From positions 992,001-1,056,000 of the forward strand of contig NC_091280.1 of assembly GCF_042100115.1 (NCBI RefSeq): DNA of 64,000 bases, in the 5' to 3' direction. A program made the position numbers and the translations under genes. Below the pieces are notes generated by a model that saw nothing but the letters and a program-made list of their open reading frames with translations, ran no database searches and had not been told where the DNA came from. Of this stretch, positions 35,147 to 46,466 are shown in pieces. The stretch is from Alternaria dauci. Its lineage: Eukaryota; Ascomycota; Dothideomycetes; Pleosporales; Pleosporaceae. Numbering within the stretch: the stretch's first letter is position 1; every line of letters begins with the position of its first letter.

Positions 35147-38100
35147 ATGTCCGAATCCACCGAGACAGGAGGCCTCCCATTGGACTCGAAGACCTATCAG
35201 CAACAGCAACCTAGAGCCATCATTCTTCATCACCCAACACTACCTACTGTCGAATACTGCGGGACACCACAGTCACCCAACGTATCCAACGTACCCAGGA
35301 GATCCAAGGCTACTAGCCCTCGCCGTCGTCCTGGAACCATCAAACAAGCGCCATCCGGCCCCCACACCGGCTCCTCCCGCTCTGAGCAACAGCCAGCCTT
35401 GAGCCCAACAGATATGTCGTCTCACAACCCATCCATCCACTACACGCGCACTGGTCGTATCAGCAAAGCAAAGAAAGGATTGAAAGTACACAATTGTGAA
35501 AACTGCGGAAGAGTAAGTTCCACTATGCATATACTGCTATCCGCTCCACGATGCAGGCAGGCATCGACCTGCGTCTGGGCTACAGGTGTTGCACTGTGCC
35601 CTTTTGCAGCCGAATGTATCTGCTCGGTCGCTGGATATTACCATCATGTTTCCAATGTACTTTTGCTAACCAACCAATAGTCTTACACCCGGGCCGAGCA
35701 CCTAAGGTTAGCTTTGATTCCCGTCAGAAACTGAAGCGTCACTAACAGCGCACGTCAGACGGCACCAGAAAAATCATGCTCAGGAAGACGCACTTGTCTG
35801 CCAGGTGCCAGGATGTGGCAAGACTTTCTTCCGGATTGATCTCCTGCATCGACATGAAGAGAGACAGTATGCGGGACCCATCAGACTCTCAAAGACAGTA
35901 TATTAACTTTGAGCAGCAACGAGCCTGGAAGAGACACTCCTCAACAGAGTCCAGAAGGCTCACCAGAGCCAGCACCTATCTCTATACCTACCTCTATACC
36001 CGCTCTCGCATCGCCCATAATGGAAGTAACGTCGAACCCCCCAACCACTTCCTATTACCAGCCCGTATCTCCCATGCTGGAGACGGTGCCATTTACAAGG
36101 TACAACCACGCTTCGTTTCGTACTCCCAGAACGCCTCAAAATTTCTCGTCAAGTTCCAGTCTCATTCCTCGTTCTTCTCCTCATACTACGTCTAGCCCGA
36201 AGTGAGTTTCATTGCACATGATCGAGCACTTCTTTCTTTCAACTCGTCTCGCATCCTCTACTTGAGCGCACACTTATTCTTTTCCAGTCAACCCAAGCAT
36301 CCCCGTTCGCAATACAACCGACCATCTGCAGCTGTACCTGTGCCCATGGAGGCTATGACACCAGGTCTATGGCACGAGCCGTACAGTCCTACCCCTGGGT
36401 ACTCTTCTTCAAGTGGGTACGCATCGCCGATTGCGTCGACCGACTTCCCCACGTTTGGCAGCGCGCCTTACCATCGAGCACGTACACCTTCGAATGCGTC
36501 CGTCATTGACCCGTCGTGGTCGTACCAATCCCGGTCGCCGGCGTCTACCACCTCGACCATAGCATTCACATGGGGCTCGAACGACAAGGGATCGACCGCT
36601 GCAAACCTCGCCTATATGAACGCCTGTTCCTATTCAATGACGACCATGTCGATCCCTACAAACATGGATGCAATGGCTGGATATGGACACTTTGGTCCAC
36701 GGACAATGATTCAGAGAGACGAAGAGGAGGGGGCGATTCTCTTTGGAGACGAACAATATGGTATGGCCTCGATCGCACACACCCATCCATTTGAGCAATA
36801 TCTTGACTATTACTGGAGGCTCTTTCATCCCACTTTCCCCATCATCCATCGATCTACCTTTGTAAATCCGTCCCCGATGCTGCGCGCAGCCATGATCGCC
36901 ATAGGCAGCCAGTACTCGACCGATTACAGCGACAAGAAAAAGGGCCGAAACCTTCACGACCGGTGTATGAAGTTGCTTGAACGGGTAGGTTAGTTACATG
37001 TTCTACTGATCTTGACTGACCTGGAGCAGAGAGATCACGAAGCTTCAACGGAACCAGACCGTTTATGCGATTTTCAGACGATATTTCTTGTTGAGGTACT
37101 CTCCCAGTATCGCGCTCGACGGGCTGCGAAGGTTTTGTCATCACGCTTCGACAAGTTGTACCACAAGGTAGGTTGAGTGTTATTCGCTATAACAACAGAA
37201 AGCTAACAGAATCAGGCTGTTGGAGATTGCAGGAGCACGACGGCAGAAATGGCGGATTTGGTCGCAACTCTTTCTCCGGACCATTGGGCTCGTTGGGTTG
37301 AGCTAGCCACCTGGCAACGCCTGCTCTTGTCTTGTTTCGTTCTCGAGTCACAGCAGCATCTCCTACTCGCTCGTGAATCCTTACCTTCTCTAATACACGA
37401 CTGTCATTTTGACATTCCCTTGCCGGCAGACAGTTCTCTTTGGAATGCGACGACTTCGACCGAATGGGCTACGGCTGCCCAACAGCACCTCTACACACCA
37501 TCATACGTTGACGAAATAACTCCCGGGTCTCTACCAGGCCCTCTTGATACGTTCCAATCATTTGTCATACTCGCTGTACACTACAAGCGCAACGAACCCC
37601 CGATACCATACATTTCCACCTCGACATCATCGAATCTAGAGTCTCTTCTCGACTCTGCGCCTCCCACCACACGAATGCTACTCGTAGCAAAGCTGGTGCA
37701 AGTGACCCCTATCCGTGCACTTGTAGCCGTCGCGAGCGAGTCATGGATCTTCTCGGAGAAGGTCGCAACCCCACAAGCCTTCACTGCATTGAAGACTACG
37801 CTCCGCACATGGGTCGCACAGCTATGGTCCACGAGCGAGCCCGAAGGTGTACCAGTCAAGGAAGCACTAAAGTTGTCAATCAAGATCCTGCAACAAGCTG
37901 TTGAGGAGCAGCGAGATTCTGTACCGTTGGAGATGGGTACAGACATGGGTATCTTCTTTGCCGCTCTGGTTCTATGGATCATCACTGTCGCAGCGAACAC
38001 ACGATCAAAAGGCCGCAACCAGATAGTCAAGCAGCAGAGCCGACAGCAGAGCCATTCTGAATCGCCACCGATCTTCCAGTCAGTCTGGGCTTCTACAACC

Positions 38101-38514
38101 CCTTCAGCACAACCCATAGGCCATGCCTCATCTTCATCAGTTCAGCATACACTGGTACCGTCCAACAGCCAGCCGCAATCACCAATCATTGAAGCGACAG
38201 CCGAAAATCCTCTTCTTTCGCATGCGCAGATCATCATCAACACCATAAGCTTCCTCAACGATGCCCTCGCCCTCTCAGACAACACTGTTTCGATGCGCCA
38301 GTCTCCTGCAGACCATGCACGCCGTCAAGCAGGCTGCGTCAGCCTACTCCTCTGGGTCAAACTCCGACTTCGCGGCGTCCCACTCGACGACCAGAGTGGC
38401 GCCACTGACACCTGGATCAACAAGTCCGGCGATGGGCTTGGCGAGCTTTTGGAGGGTGTCATTGGCTCCATCGAACGCATTTTGAAGAAGGGCTGGAGCG
38501 ATTGGGGAATCTGA
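35147..38514 (+). CDS. C2H2 zinc-finger transcription factor with fungal-specific TF domain
   Basis: Seven exons: 35147-35512, 35681-35706, 35759-35866, 35917-36201, 36288-36984, 37030-37167 and 37216-38514, giving 972 residues. Every junction keeps phase. Two C2H2 fingers lie at about 118-170: CENC...HQKNH and CQVPGC...HEERH, each with 12 residues between the second Cys and first His. Finger one is assembled from three exons, including a 26-nt microexon. After a Ser/Pro-rich linker, the fungal-specific transcription-factor domain (about 425-640) shows HPFEQYLDYYWRLFHPTFPIIH, as in many Zn2Cys6 and C2H2 factors. A Gln/Ser-rich segment near 780-850 could be an activation region. There is no Zn2Cys6 cluster. 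It probably regulates transcription in the nucleus; targets are unknown. Intron 1 is unusually long (168 nt) for this window. Confidence 0.9.
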
Positions 38515-39308
38515 CCCAATCGCTTGCTTTGTTTGCTTCGCTTTCCTACTTCTGGGTCTGCATCTTGCATTTCTAAACTTTTGCTTTACTTTGCATACGC
38601 TTCCACGTCGCGCAGTCTTCTCTGTCCTGTTCCTTGTATTTCGCTTTTACTTTTTTTCTTATAGCGCGGCATTGGGATGCACGGGCAAGAAGGCTACGAT
38701 TTCATGACTGTTTACGGCGGATACCCCTGATTACTTGCTTTATGCTCTTACGAATCATTGTTTGCATTTTATGCTGTAGAGTACGTTGCGGTTACCCTCT
38801 ATATTTCGGTTGTCATGTCTACATTCTGTCCCTGCTACTCACGAAATATGCATTGTTGTAACATTCAACGCATGTGTCACATACCCGCTCCACGTTGTTT
38901 TTGGTCTGCTTTGAGCATCTTGTATATTACAACCCCCACTACCAAGACCATACATGGGCAAAGCCCCGATTCCGAGAATGCAATCACCCCTGTGCTTGTC
39001 ACAAATGAAAGATCTCCGCAAGGCTAAAAGAACAGCGTCCACTTATGTTATTAACCATCCTCGCGGTACTTGTGCCAAATCCTGCAGGAATGCATGCTTA
39101 TGTGCATTTAGGCCACCACCACCACCAACAACACCACGTGGAAAATATTCTCGGTCATTGCTTGTTAGGGAACTTGTGGAGATCTGTTACTCATTTCATG
39201 CTGACGATTGTCTCTTGGGCTACACGACTACAGCAGGCACTTTAGATCAAATGATATGAGTTCAACAAGACGTGATCGTGATCGCCAAGTAAGGCAAGAC
39301 TTTACACC
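38515..39308. other. Convergent intergenic region
   Basis: This is the 3' flank of the transcription-factor gene, T-rich from 38540 to 38660, followed by a short CCA-rich run near 39112-39136. No gene is supported. Confidence 0.5.
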
Positions 39309-39836
39309 TCACGTCCAGTGCCGTTCCCTAACCCATTCCTTCTCTGTCTTTATCCACCCTCCATTCTCGTCTCTATGTCCTCTCGTCCTCACAAACACAA
39401 ACTCATCCTCTCTCTGCTGCACGTACGCACCATCCGCCTTGTTCCTCTTCTTCTTCTTCTTCTTCTTTTGGAAGAGCGGGTGTTCAGATTGACGGTCCGG
39501 ATAATATGTAATATAGCGATCGCTATATCTCTCTGATTCACGAGTGTAGGTTGGAGAGTCGGAGTTGGAGAGATCGTGAGCAAGACTCCTGTGCACAATT
39601 TCAGCAGCGGACGTGGAAGTCGAAGAAAGGTCAGGGCTATATGGGTATCGAGAGCTGCGTGATGTAAACCATGGAGGGAGGCGCTCGTAGCTGGAGGGAT
39701 TTTTGGTATATTCGAAGGGCGATGGCTGCACAGTGCGAGTTCGATGTCCTAGTTCTGTTGAAGTTGACAGCATCCTCGTATCTCGTTGTTGATGTTCGCG
39801 ATGGTGGTGGCCGTTGGCCAAGAGCTCTCGCTGCAT
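39309..39836 (-). CDS. Small basic hypothetical protein, 175 aa
   Basis: I start the protein at the ATG at 39836 because the frame upstream becomes AT-rich and UTR-like. It is rich in Arg, Ser, Tyr and His and appears disordered for its first 110 residues. A run of seven Lys follows (encoded by an AAG-type repeat), then a compact end with DEFVFVRTRGHRDENGGW and KTEKEWVR. That last block looks like a conserved motif, but I cannot assign it. No signal peptide or membrane segment is present. Function unknown; the lysine run could act as a nuclear or nucleolar signal. Confidence 0.5.
   Translation of the reverse strand: MQRELLANGHHHREHQQRDTRMLSTSTELGHRTRTVQPSPFEYTKNPSSYERLPPWFTSRSSRYPYSPDLSSTSTSAAEIVHRSLAHDLSNSDSPTYTRESERYSDRYITYYPDRQSEHPLFQKKKKKKKRNKADGAYVQQREDEFVFVRTRGHRDENGGWIKTEKEWVRERHWT
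39447..39467. repeat. CTT microsatellite, seven units
   Basis: Seven CTT units on the plus strand encode the Lys run of the minus-strand protein at 39309-39836, so length changes would alter that run without breaking the frame. Confidence 0.85.
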
Positions 39837-40291
39837 GGCCCTGGGACCTTTGCCGTTGAGGAAGAATGGTGTCATTGGTGTGAAGTTAATGAAAAGCTGA
39901 CCAGCAAATTTAAGCTTCTGGTTATTCTGATATATAGACTTGCTTCTACAGTTGCGATGTACAATTACCACATTAAAAAGTTTGTTGATGAGCATGAGAC
40001 CAAGTGGTTTGCTTGTTGGGTTGGATGTGTCCGGACGCATCTAGTAGTCTGGAGACAATGCGGGGAGCGAAAGGATATCCTAGATAGTTGAAGTTGAAGA
40101 TCGGGCCTGGTAGTGTCGGTATGTGGGCAGCACAGTTTTCGGGTGCGAAATATGATGCGTGAATCAGAGGAAGGTTGCCTTGGACAAGAGAATAAAAGGT
40201 CATAGACATCGCTAAGATGTGTACTGCCAGGTATAAACATGTTAATCCCCTAGCATCCACATTTCAGTTGGATGGTGCCACAGCTTTTCGT
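39837..40291. other. Intergenic between two minus-strand genes
   Basis: Moderately AT-rich; probably the promoter and 5' UTR of the small basic protein and the 3' UTR of the aldehyde dehydrogenase. No gene is supported. Confidence 0.5.
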
Positions 40292-41908
40292 CTACATCTT
40301 TGCCCTTCGCTGCAAATAGAGCCTAATGGCGACGGCCGCTATATTTGTTAGCCTGCCGAAGAGTCTCTGGCCATCTCCTCGGACCCACTACTTACCAACG
40401 ACAGCAGCCAAGCTCTTCAAGCCTACGAGACCCATGAACCACGCACCCCAGCCAAGTGCTCTACCCTGACGATCAAAGTTGGGCTTCATGTCATTCATGC
40501 CAATAAACTTCTTCTGCTTCGCGAGTGTGTATGGCGGGTACCTGACGTCCATGAGACCCTCAAGCCACGCTGGTGTGGTGGTTACACTCCTGCGGTGTGT
40601 GAAGGTATCGAAACTCGCCTTGCCCCTGTATGCGCCCTGGCCACTTGTTCCAACACCACCAAAAGGCATGGTGGGTATGGAGCCGTGGAAGAAGCCGTCG
40701 TTGAGCGAGGCACCTCCACTGCGCGTTTGTGTCATGACTTGTTCCAACTCGGCCTTGTTTCCAAAGGCGTAGGTACCGAGGGGCGTGTCGTGGAGCTCGT
40801 TTGCGATCTTGATGGCTTCGTCGAGGTTGGCGACGGGGAGGATGGGCAGGAGGGGGCCAAAGGATTCGGAGGTGACCATGCTGTCGTTCATGTCGTTGAT
40901 CTGGACGACGGTGGGCTCGATGAAAAGGTCGGCTTCGTCCATTGTGCCGCCGATGACAATCTTGCCGTTGCTGGCGTCGAGCATCTTCTTCATGCGCTGG
41001 AACTGGCGCTCGTTGACTATGCGACCATAGTCGGGCGAATTTCGAGCGCCGTTGGGGTAGAAATCGTGGAGCTGCTTCTTCATCTCCTCGATGAAGGCTG
41101 GGACGATCTCGCGGTCAACAAAGGTGCAGTTCTGGCTGAGGCAGACCTGGCCTGCGTTGAGTGTCTTGGCCCATAGCAGCCTCCTCGCGGCGAGCTTTGG
41201 GTCTGCGTGCTTTGTGACAATGGCAGGGTTCCTGCCGCCCAGCTCGAGCGTCAGGGGCGTGAGTGTCTCGGCGGCCTTCTTCGCGATGATCTTGGCGACG
41301 GTCTCTCCGCCCGTGTAGAAGATCTTGTCCCACTTCTGATCGAGCAGGGCCGTCGTCTCGGGGACGGCACCCTGGATGCACGTGTAGCACTCGGGGTCGA
41401 GCGAGTCACGCATGATCTTTTCGATGGCGACGGCGGCGTTGGGGGCCTGTTCCGAGGGCTTGACGACAGCAGTGCATCCTGCGGCGATGGCGCCGATGAG
41501 AGGGCCGAGAGTGAGTTGAATGGGGAAGTTGTAGGCGCCAATGATGAGGACAGCGCCCAAGGGGTCCTTCTTGATGCGCGGGCGAAGCGGCATGTTTGTC
41601 CACGGAATGTCCGTCGCCTTCTCGTCCTTTGCGAAGCGCGGCACGTTGTTGGCCATCCAGATGCAGTCGTTCATGCACCACGAAATCTCCGTCAGGTACG
41701 TCTCAAACGACGGCTTGCCCAGGTCGCGCTTGCACGCCTCCTTGATGAGCTCCTCATTGTCCTTGAAGCCCCAGTAGAGCTTGCGCAGCTGCTGGATACG
41801 GTACTCGAGCGGCTTGGTCTTGTGTGAGAGGAAGCTGGCGCGTACCTTGGCACACGTGGGCGCGATGTCCTCCATGGGCGTGTGCTCAAAAGGTGCTAGT
41901 TCCGCCAT
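40292..41908 (-). CDS. Fatty-aldehyde-type aldehyde dehydrogenase with C-terminal membrane anchor
   Basis: Exon 1 (40396-41908) and exon 2 (40292-40338) flank a 57-nt GTAAGT...ATATAG intron and give 519 residues. ALDH family motifs are present: catalytic C256 (NAGQVCLSQ), general base E222 (LELGGRNP), the FYTGG turn at 198-202, and ESFGPLLPI. Such enzymes oxidise aldehydes to acids with NAD(P)+. The overall form is that of class-3/Hfd1-type fatty aldehyde dehydrogenases, which sit on membranes. With exon 2 spliced in, the tail becomes GLVGLKSLAAVVAAVAIRLY plus a basic end, a good tail anchor. If the intron is kept, translation ends after VVGK and the hydrophobic segment is shortened. The substrate is probably a long-chain aldehyde, by family inference. 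Confidence 0.92.
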
Positions 41909-42285
41909 GTTGGTCTGCGTAGTGTCGTGTGGGAGGGTTGGAGGACAATGGCCAACTATAAGCTCCCGACCAATATGTCAGCCACGGCGGCGTTTCACAC
42001 GCGCGCAGTCGTTCGTGCCTCGGTTCCCGTTCAGTTGCATTCGAGGTGGGGTGTATACTAGTCCAAACTAGTCTTAGCGCAAACGGTCCCTCTCCTTGAT
42101 TCATAATACATGTACAGTATGCTCGTAAGAACACTTACGTACGCCCTAAAATGTGGGGGTATCTGCTATGTCCTGCTCCTCGTATCCAAGCCGCGGGTGA
42201 ACCCCGCCGCATTAGATCATACACCAAGAAGAAAATACTCCGACCAGCATGCTAGCTAACCTCCGACTAAGCCGACCCTCATACT
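41909..42285. other. Intergenic, no gene supported
   Basis: This is the upstream flank of the aldehyde dehydrogenase and the 3' flank of the glycosyltransferase. Nothing else is visible. Confidence 0.5.
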
Positions 42286-43566
42286 TCACCTACTACTCGT
42301 GAAGCGTATGAGATCAGGCTCGCTCCCGCCAACCTTGGTCTTCTTGACCTCTTCCGTCTCCTTGACGAAATACGTCTTCCGCTTCCCATGCAACTCCTGG
42401 TGCAGCAGATCAGTCAAGCTCTGCATCATAGCCGCCTCAGTACTTTGTTTCGTACGCTGTTTATCGATCGTGTGATGCCTGACGAACTGGCCTGTACACT
42501 TGCTCGTAATCCATTCATGCTCTGTCAGGCCCGGGTATCCCATCGCATCATTGCACGGTATTTCAACGATATTAGTTCCGTTCGGATTGAAGTCATATCG
42601 TATATATTCCGAAAACGCCTTCTGCTCGTGTGACCACTCGTTGGCCCACTGCTTGCAGTCTGGATACCGCACACCCGTCGGGCACTCTTTCCATGCGTCT
42701 AGCATGTCGAACGTATGTGGAAGGGACTGCGCAATAACGACGCCAGTGTTGAGGGCGAGCTTTCCGCGGCTATCCTCGGACGCGTGTTCGTCGCCGTTGA
42801 GCGTCTGTCGTGTGTCAAAGGGCATGGCGATGCTCGTCTCAGGTGTGATGCCCCAGCGATTGAAGAGCCATTCGATTGGGACTTCGAGGTGGCTTATGGT
42901 TGCGTCGGCGTCAATGAAGACTACAAATTTGTACTTCCTGAGGAGGGTGTGGAGAACGTGCGGCTTCACCCATGTATTGTGCATTCCCTCCATGTCGTGC
43001 GCATTGATAAAGCGGTATTCGTAGCCGTGTATTTGCGCTGTACAATGTCAGTACTACAGCAACGATGCGCAAATGGCAATTTTGTACGGACCGTAGAAGA
43101 AGTGATTCATGAAAGCCGCACTGACCATACCACCGTCACCCTCCGACTTCATCGTCTCCCAATTCAGACGGTCCTCATTCCAGAGCTCATTCTTCTTGTT
43201 GGGCACCCTGGTATCGATGTCCACAATCAATATCTGGCTCCTAAGTGGCTCTCTCCACCATGGCGCGTCTTCCTTCACTTCGTATACTTTTCCCGATGCG
43301 TCAGTATATGACGGTTCGTCTATGGGATATCGTATGGATTCATAGAGCCGGAGGAAAGAGTCGCTGATCGTAGTCTTCCCAAAAACTGGGCGGTCGTTGT
43401 TGCAGACATCGTTGGCTGCCTCCTTCGCAGATTCCTTAATCCTCTCGACTACCTTGGAACCGCTTTCGTGTAGTCCGGCTGTCGTTGAGACTATCAGAAT
43501 GCATACGATGATAAACACACCACTGACGATCGCCACTTTGTTATATGACATGATGGGGCCCGGCAT
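42286..43566 (-). CDS. Type II membrane glycosyltransferase (GT34/GMA12-MNN10-like)
   Basis: Exon 1 (43092-43566) and exon 2 (42286-43037) join across a 54-nt intron with a GTCCGT donor and CTGAC branch site, restoring FFYAQIHGYEYRF; the product is 408 residues. The first ATG in frame is at 43566, with an alternative at 43551. A short cytosolic tail is followed by one membrane segment (about 11-30, VAIVSGVFIIVCILIV), as in Golgi transferases. The lumenal domain has a DxD metal/nucleotide-sugar site (FVVFIDADATISH, about 201-203), the HGYEYRF strand, and a late acceptor-side region with EHEW and RHHT. It probably transfers mannose or galactose to glycans in the Golgi. GT34 membership is inferred from these blocks; another GT-A family is possible. 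Confidence 0.82.
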
Positions 43567-45040
43567 GTTGGTGAACCCTGAGGAGATTGCCAGAGTGAAC
43601 AAGTAGAGTAGAGAGGCAGGCCAGTAGTAAGACGCGTGGCAAAGTCAAAAAAAGGGAGGTTGTCAGTTAGGTAATGGTCAATGCCTAGCCACAGCCTCGT
43701 AAAAGTAAAAAATGAAGGAGGAAAAAACACAACGCAGTTCTCACCAACTACGCGACACTAATGGGCAAGACGCACCGTCAAACGGGGTCAACGCCATCTC
43801 CATTAAACAGCCCACCCAAGGCTATGACCGATGGCACCCCAGGGAAAGAACTCTGTTCTTCGTATGACCACTGGTTTCGCATGCAGGGCTGAGCATAGTG
43901 AGAGCGGCGGGAAGCCATTCGAGATGATCGCTGACGCTAGGAGTGAACATCACGATGTCCTATAGCGGTCATAGCGTGCGGTCTAGTCCTTTCTTGGATC
44001 AGCCCCTCTATCCGGCAGCCGGCGCATCCACGGCGAATCATCCAATACGTTGTCCAAGCTTTCCGGACCAGACAAACGTCGGCGATGATTTCATCGAATC
44101 TGTGTGCCGCGTGTCGCTTCCTCAACACATTCTAACTAACAGCGCCCAGACAGACGGGATCTAGTTGAAAATCTGCCGCTACGGCGTATCATGCCGACGG
44201 AGAATATAACGTTGGAGCAATGGCACCCCTCACAGGGCGACGTTACCCTCCTACTGCACAACCCTTAAGCCCAGCTGGACAACCTGTGCTAATTGATACT
44301 GGAACCCTCTCGTTGTTATGGCCCAGCTTGCTGTGCATCTGCAGGCGCACTGGTCTTCGTCATTACAACCAAAGCCATACAGCAAGCCAACCGTTCCTCA
44401 AAGCACAATCCAATAATCGCTGCCATACGAATCAGGCCCCCCGAGGTCCTCTAAGAGGTCCAAAGCCAACTCTACACACTCATGCACTTGTATCCATGCT
44501 CCCGAGGTTGAGGCTACATCGTCGCATGCGCTTGACTAATGTTATCGGGTCTTCACATGTGCCATAGTTGGCAACAATCACAGCAGATATGGTTTCATCT
44601 GATAATATCCCCTCCCAATGCGAAGCCTGTATTGAGTAGTTGACCTGTATCAGAGCTTGGTATCGTTACTAATGTGGTTAGCACTTTAGGAAAACGTATT
44701 CGGACGTCGTGATGGAGTGATCCGCAGCAGACAGAAATGATCGCAACAAATGACTACGAGGAACTAGAGATTGGATGCCTGAAAAAGAAGCAGCCCTTGC
44801 ATCTGACTGCTGGAATATATGTTGTTCAGCATGCCGCTATGCTTCTTTGATTGCCTTTGCTGACATGTTGGAGGTACAGCGTCAGATCCTACAATTCGCG
44901 CTTTCCTCATGCAGGCTTACAAATGCGATGAATTACAAAGCAGACACCTCATGGCATATAGAAATACCCGTGGACCTGAATCATCACGAATAGGCAAGCT
45001 CAAAGGTCCATCTCCAGATTACCTGGGTATCATCGCGACC
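43567..45040. other. Divergent intergenic region
   Basis: About 1.5 kb between the glycosyltransferase (minus) and the Gal80-like gene (plus). Frames such as 44220-44567 have no motif. No gene is supported. Confidence 0.5.
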
Positions 45041-46252
45041 ATGACATCAACTACCCAACCAATTCGTGCTGCGCTCATTGGGCTCTCTTCTTCAGCTATC
45101 ACGTCCTGGGCTTCAGCCGCCCACCTCCCACCTCTCCTTACTGCGACCGGCCGCTCAAAGATCACCATTAGCGCCTTGTCAAACAGCAGCACCGAGGCTG
45201 CAACGTCAGCAATCCAGAAATATGGACTTCCAGACGGAACCAAGGCATACGGGTCGCCAGAAGACCTTGCGGCGGACCAAGAAGTCGATCTGGTAATTTG
45301 CAATACACGGGTTGATAAGCATTTTGAGACGGTCCTTCCAAGTGTCAAAGCCGGTAAGGATGCTTACGTCGAATGGCCAATTGCTGCAAAGAGGGAACAA
45401 ATCGATGAGCTCATCGACGCGGCCAAGAAGAGTGGATCGAGGGTTGCGGTGGGTCTGCAGAGACGATGGGCGCCACCGGTCGTGAAGTTGCGAGAAGTTT
45501 TGGATGGCGGAAAAGGTAGATTAGGCAAAGTGCTGAGCTCCGACGTTCGCGCGTTTGGTGGAACGATTGATAGGGAGATTCTGCCCATAGGTTTGAAGTA
45601 CTTTACAGACAAGGAGATTGGCGGAAACCCGATCGTGATAGGTGTCGGTCATGGTAAGTATCATCATCAGCGCAAATCTCGGCTAGTGCTAACGGGAGCA
45701 GTACTTGACTCTGTACTCTCAGTCATCGGCCAACTCGATCCAGGATCCGTCCACTCCAAAGCACAAATACAGCGCCCGAGTGTTCGCATACGCGACCCTA
45801 AAACTATGCAGGTTGTGGAGAGTGTAACATCAAACGTCCCCGACCTCCTTTCTGTCCATGCCACTATCAACCCCTCGCCCCTTACTGTTCCCAACGCGAC
45901 ACTTTCCTTCCTATTTCGTCGCGGCCAGCCCTTTCCTGGTACGCCGACCCTTACATGGACCATCAACTGCGAGTATGGCGAGATCTGCCTTACATCAGCC
46001 ACGAGTTCGACTTTTCAAAACAGCGAGAGGGACGGCCCAGTAGTGATTCAACTTCACCACTTTGATACTGATCAAGTGGAGAAGCTCGACTGGGATTGGA
46101 GCGATATGCAAAAAGAGATACCGATTGTCGGAAGGGATGTTATGGGGTGCCTCTTCGCCTTTGCGGACGGTAACGAGGAGGGAGACGGGTGGGTGGGCTT
46201 GGAGGATGCTGCAAAGTATGCGCGAATGATTGAAACCTTCCTGGAGGAGTAA
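45041..46252 (+). CDS. Gfo/Idh/MocA oxidoreductase, Gal80-like
   Basis: Exons 45041-45653 and 45702-46252 give 387 residues. The 48-nt intron (GTAAGT, GCTAAC branch, GCAG) is a multiple of three and has no stop, so an unspliced reading would also stay open. The N-terminal Rossmann domain begins RAALIGLSSSAITSWASAAH, the form typical of Gal80-like proteins rather than the classic GxGxxG. YVEWPIA replaces the usual EKP motif, and RRW follows in the next strand. The C-terminal half is the beta-sheet domain of the family. Gal80 itself is a regulator that binds NAD(P); other members are sugar or inositol dehydrogenases. Which role applies here cannot be told. An LDH2-type dehydrogenase lies convergently 214 bp downstream. 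Confidence 0.88.
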   Translation: MTSTTQPIRAALIGLSSSAITSWASAAHLPPLLTATGRSKITISALSNSSTEAATSAIQKYGLPDGTKAYGSPEDLAADQEVDLVICNTRVDKHFETVLPSVKAGKDAYVEWPIAAKREQIDELIDAAKKSGSRVAVGLQRRWAPPVVKLREVLDGGKGRLGKVLSSDVRAFGGTIDREILPIGLKYFTDKEIGGNPIVIGVGHGKYHHQRKSRLVLTGAVLDSVLSVIGQLDPGSVHSKAQIQRPSVRIRDPKTMQVVESVTSNVPDLLSVHATINPSPLTVPNATLSFLFRRGQPFPGTPTLTWTINCEYGEICLTSATSSTFQNSERDGPVVIQLHHFDTDQVEKLDWDWSDMQKEIPIVGRDVMGCLFAFADGNEEGDGWVGLEDAAKYARMIETFLEE

Positions 46253-46466
46253 GAAGTATGGTTACGTGGTACAGTCGCATTGAATTAACGCACTTTCATC
46301 GTTACTTCCGAGTTCACGTGTGACTGCTGTCAACATGCATGACAACACTGACTCACGCCAACCCCTTAGCGTGTTGAAGAGTGTTGCTATCCTGCATTGT
46401 TCGATAGATAGAGATTACCCGTAACACCATGGACACTCTAATATCCTCGTGGATGACACTCTCTTT

